Assembly (NCBI RefSeq): GCF_010015585.1 | Contig: NW_022985068.1 | Span: 684,106 to 748,105 of the forward strand | DNA: 64,000 nt | DNA from: Eremomyces bilateralis CBS 781.70 | Taxonomy: Eukaryota; Ascomycota; Dothideomycetes; Eremomycetales; Eremomycetaceae | Reading direction: 5' to 3' | Shown here: positions 60,336-64,000 of the stretch, one piece after another | Position numbering within the stretch: position 1 is the stretch's first letter | Layout: each line of letters begins with the position of its first letter | Translations under genes and position numbers: made by a program | Notes under the pieces: generated by a model | What the model was told of the DNA's origin: nothing | The model's input: only the letters and a program-made list of their open reading frames with translations | The model's database searches: none

Positions 60336-62298
60336 GACTGCGAAAATCCCGACCGTTGATGAAGTAGAAGCCAGCGGACGACTCGATGCTGAAAGGTGAC
60401 TTGGTGTCTTTTCCACAGCGCACTTTCCGCATTTTATATCGCCTGTGAATTGTGATCCAGCATCCACCCTCTCTAAGGGGTCTAAGAATGAATAGGAGGC
60501 GCCGTCGCTCATGTCTTAACCGTAAGCTGCCTCCGTACTGGCTCATAATTTTACATTAAACCTTGGGCTGTGGTTTCCGCGGAGACCTCCAAAGCTTCAA
60601 TGGGCTTGTAAAAAGTTTCATACTATGTAGTAGAAGGCTTCGCTAAGCCCTGACCAACTATATTTCTATTTAGCACAAACAAGCCTCTCACCGAGTTTTA
60701 TTGATACCGAAATATAACCTCACAGCTAAGCCCAACTTCTGAGGCTTGGAAAAGGCTTGGAAAAGGCTTGGAAAAGGCTTATAACCCCTGTCCAGCCACA
60801 TGCGCATTGAAGGCAAATAGCCAAATACGGATCCCTATATTGGGTGTCTGCGCTGATTGTACGTAACAGAATATCACCGAAGTTGGCTGCCGGATAAGAT
60901 TTTATTTGTGGAAGGAGATTGCCGGATTTGTGCTACCGACAATTGTCGTCGGCAACCACCTCTGACTTGGTTGCTCGCAAGGCTTATGGGTTGACAGTCG
61001 ACATCCTGTCCAAGGCGAGCGGTCAGCAGCGTGGTATAGTAGGTAGCTATGGGGTAGACATGAACAACTACTACCTGGCAGCCAGTGAGAGATGTTGTGT
61101 CCTCGAGCGAGGGAAGAATAACCTAGCAGACAAAGTCGAGGGCGACCATGAGACCATAAGTTAGTTAACTAATAGACTAACTAGTTAATGCACTTCACCA
61201 GTTCCCCGTACTCGATAAGTTAAATCCCCGTTCGTTTGTTGTTGCCGCCGTTGCGTCACCAAATCGTTCTCTTCGAGAACATTGTGGCCGGCCCCTGATC
61301 TAGCGTTTCAATGGATAGTGTCATATACTGGAGATGCGGGCTCTCCCTTAGCTTCGCGACAACGCAGTGCGGGTCTCTCAATGGCACCTGGGAGTGTCAC
61401 AGGTGGGAAAGATCGAACGTATAAAGCTTATACTTCGAAACCTGGGACACTCCGGTGTCATAAACGCCGACGACCCATGTTAGGCTGGATTCTCCGTAAG
61501 CTGGAGCACCTATGAAGAAAGTGGGGTGCGCTGCTTCATCACCAGAAGAGTGATAGAAGGTGACACGCCGTTCACGGCTTTCCAAGTCGTTGTTCAACTC
61601 GGTTCACCTCCTTCGTACCACTGATGTACGAGATCGGCTATATGCCCAGCCTATAGGGAGGTCGCCATATGCCGCGTAACCGCTAGATAGCAAGGACGCG
61701 ATTCGGATCTCTAGCGATGTCATCCACATGCCATCCGACTCCGGGTTGAACCTGGGGCGGGCTTCATTTGAGATGGCAACATAACTGGTCACTAATGGAC
61801 TGAGCTGTGACTGCGGTACCTCTCACATAGCTAATATCGACGGACTGTGCAGCCGCGACAAGCCTATCCGTCCAGTGTGCTTAATAGAGCCTTTCGTCAG
61901 AAGAATGTACAACTGATGTCCCCTAATCTGACACTTCAGAGGTGCCATGGTGACCGGCTGGTAAATGTAGGAGAAAAAGTCACGGGGTCAGGGGTAGCGA
62001 TAGGATATATGTGCGACCTGGAATTAGTGCTAGACAAATCCAAGGACAAATCCATGGTAGTCTCGTTTGGGTTGAGGAGCAATGCTGGGTTGTCTTGTTC
62101 ATGCTGAATGGTAATCGTTGGAATAATTTGTCGATCCTGAGCTGAATCGGCGGTGCCTCGTTGGTGGTTGCTGCCTTAGTTAGTGGTTCCATGCCGTCCG
62201 TCTCTGAACGATGTCGAACCTCAATAACGTTGTGGCAGAGGGGTTTTGCATCCATTATCTCAACTTTCAATGCTTCGACCTATCCACTAGCCGTAGCC
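60336..62298. other. Intergenic, 2 kb
   Basis: No supported gene. Minus-strand frames at 61397-61597, 61604-61792 and 61980-62270 are short and unrecognised; they could be decayed 3' sequence of the HET-domain gene. A tandem repeat lies at 60743-60780. Confidence 0.45.
60743..60780. repeat. 11-bp tandem repeat, 3.5 copies
   Basis: Three perfect copies of GGCTTGGAAAA and a partial fourth (GGCTT). Perfect identity suggests a recent, variable minisatellite about 400 bp upstream of the GPI-protein start. Confidence 0.85.
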
Positions 62299-63197
62299 TT
62301 ACCCGTACCATTCGGTTAACAACCTCAAAGGGATCTCGTACTCACCATGGTACTTGTCATGATACCCCATGAGTCGGATCCCAGCTGCTTCATTACAGTG
62401 ATCGGGGGACAGCGCCATGAGTCCAGATGTCTGCAGGTGCAGGTATTTGTCCTTGGAATATGACCATGCGAAGATAGACTGATCATCGGATTTCTTGACT
62501 ATTTCTTGCTGCAGCCGTAAAAAAGCCTTGCTTCCCTCACCATATAGCAGCGGCATACTCACGTTAAACAGCCCGAGAAGGGAGTAAGCTTGGTCCTCAA
62601 GTCTTGTGGTTCGCCTCCCGGATGCCCATGACATCTTCTCCGCAATGCTGCTTGTGGCCCATCTTCCTTCCTCGAGCATCTTCCGGCCGATATGGGTGAT
62701 TCTCGATACCGCCGCGCAAAGGGACTTCTTCGTACCGATCTCGACCCAGTCCGATCCTAGGAACACACCTCGGCCGGCGCGAGTAGTTCTTGTAATGATT
62801 AACCACGTGTGAACCATCGGCTAAGAGAAAAGGACGATTTAAGGGCCGTAGGATCCTCGGAGGAATCGACGTCGCTTATGTAGACATAACAGACAGCCGC
62901 ATCAGAGTACCATTTGAATATGGAATTGATGGCTTCGGACAGCTCGGCGCTAGAAGACTTGTCGATGCAACAGGTATCGATCCATACGTATTGGAAGCCT
63001 TCAGATTTTGCAATCCTACAGCAGCCGCGGATCTTCTCATAGACTATCTTAGACCAACTCTGTTCACTGATGTGGTCTGCAAATGATACCTCCTCTTCAC
63101 CCCATGTATGAGAGAGGAACGCGTACAAAGGGATGTCAATGCCGACTTCACCGATGAAGTCCTCGAATTCTAATGTTTGGACGTTGACCAGCCGCAT
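62299..63197 (-). pseudogene. HET-domain (heterokaryon incompatibility-type) gene, broken
   Basis: The start MRLVNVQTLEFEDF is classic for HET proteins. It is followed by IPLYAFLSHTWGEEEVSF, RIAKSEGFQYVWIDTCCIDK, SSAELSEAINSIFKWYSDAAVCYVYISDV and SRWFTRG, the ordered motifs of the HET domain (PF06985 type). Further down another frame carries LEDQAYSLLGLFNVSMPLLYGEGSKAFLRLQQEI and SDDQSIFAWSY, the expected continuation. The two halves are not in one frame and at least two breaks lie between them, in the region that normally reads W-T-L-Q-E-L. HET proteins mediate non-self recognition and cell death on hyphal fusion; this copy cannot make a full-length product as written. Family confidence is high. 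Confidence 0.85.
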
Positions 63198-64000
63198 GAC
63201 GAACAATGTTCGAGACGTCGTGCGACTAAAACTACTAGAACTGTTGCGGTATGGTAGCTGAAGTGATGTCGAATTGGCAGTTTGAAGCCCATGTAAGTTG
63301 TACCATAATCCTCACCAAACATCCTGGCTCGGTCCAGTACTATGTAATACGTACGGACCAAGTGGCTGCTTGTAATACTGTACCTACCTCTACGTACTAC
63401 CGCTGACCTGTGGATCACTTTCCAGTTTCTATACATGGTGATTGGCGAATCGAATAATGATACATGTGCATTGATCGTCAAAACAGCACTCGTGACTCAG
63501 GACTCCGCATGTGAGCAACCCAGCCGTCAGCATCTGGGCCCCGCAATCGCCTGTTAATCAATTCGGGACCTAACGTCTAAATTCTGGACTCTGAACTCTG
63601 AACTATGAAGGACCCGAATTCCTATCCGAAGAAGCATCCTGGCTACTAATTATGAAGACCCATGGAGGTATTCGAGCCCTGACGATCAGCACGCCTTGAG
63701 ATGAACCTGGACCTGCTCTTGATTCATGCTTTCTACATTTCGGGTCAATGTCCTCCGGTATTGTACCTAGTAAGATGCATTTCTCCCCGAGGCCATTTCT
63801 TTCCCTATACTGGACTCGGTGTTCGGTCATATACCGTGTTGTCTATGCGGAGAGATGTAAATTACAATTGCGGTTGGGGTTGACATCGGCGCCTTGAGAC
63901 TATTAAGTATATATGCTCGCCAGTCCCACATGGAATTTCCATCCTGGGAACGAAGTACAGATCCGTCTTGCCTGTCTTGAAATATCTTATGAGTCTCAGA
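63198..64000. other. Right-edge intergenic sequence
   Basis: About 800 bp upstream of the HET-type start. No supported gene; a neighbour may begin beyond the window. Confidence 0.45.

Noticed and set aside
60336-60512. Longer GPI-protein form starting at 60512
   Set aside because: It would place 59 polar residues before the signal peptide, which would block secretion.

Overview
The window looks like a chromosomal segment of a filamentous ascomycete, most likely a member of the Eurotiales (Aspergillus or a close relative). The reasons are short introns of about 48-70 nt with GT..AG ends and RCTAAC/RCTGAC-type branch sites, a histone H4 with the fungal ISAMIYEETR sequence, a GH17 glucanase of the btgC type, a Doa10-type ubiquitin ligase, NACHT-WD40 and HET-domain remnants, and roughly 50% GC. 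This identification is an inference from gene content. No complete mobile element, rRNA or convincing tRNA gene is visible.

Layout. 1-2.4 kb (minus): the 5' part of a Q/P-rich regulator that runs off the left edge and has an unusually long first intron. 3-11 kb: about 8 kb with no gene I can support. 11.1-15.4 kb (minus) and 16.6-21.5 kb (plus): a divergent pair made of a 1419-residue Ala/Ser-rich repeat protein with an N-terminal membrane anchor and a C-terminal KDEL, and a 1634-residue Doa10/Ssm4-type ERAD ubiquitin ligase. 21.7-22.9 kb: RNA 3'-phosphate cyclase. 23.4-25.5 kb: a frameshifted NmrA-like gene and an internally deleted NACHT-WD40 (NLR-like) relic. 26.8-28.6 kb: an MFS anion/vitamin transporter with six exons. 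29.0-30.1 kb: a STRAP-like WD40 protein. 31.0-32.7 kb: a broken catalase. 33.9-36.4 kb: a secreted (alpha/alpha)6 glycosidase-like protein with seven exons. 36.6-38.1 kb: an SLC35F6/EamA-type transporter. 39.1-41.4 kb: a GH17 membrane-anchored glucanase. 41.4-48.6 kb is mostly intergenic and holds one small Cys-rich protein gene. 48.6-49.3 kb: a lone histone H4 gene. 49.6-51.4 kb: an APC permease with a GC-AG intron. 52.2-55.0 kb: a mitochondrial PPR protein. 55.7-57.0 kb: an F-box-like/TPR protein. 57.4-59.0 kb: a lipocalin-like gene relic tail to tail with inositol-pentakisphosphate 2-kinase. 59.7-60.3 kb: a GPI-anchored surface protein. 62.3-63.2 kb: a broken HET-domain gene.

Two themes stand out. 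First, five host genes (NmrA-like, NLR, catalase, lipocalin-like, HET) are interrupted, and most breaks fall inside otherwise well-conserved sequence. This points to recent gene decay or to indel errors in the assembly. Second, the KDEL-ending repeat protein shares a 1.1 kb divergent promoter with the ER-membrane ubiquitin ligase, so it may be an uncharacterised ER factor co-expressed with ER-associated degradation. Splice sites were assigned by eye from reading frame, GT/GC-AG ends and remembered family conservation. No search or expression data were available.
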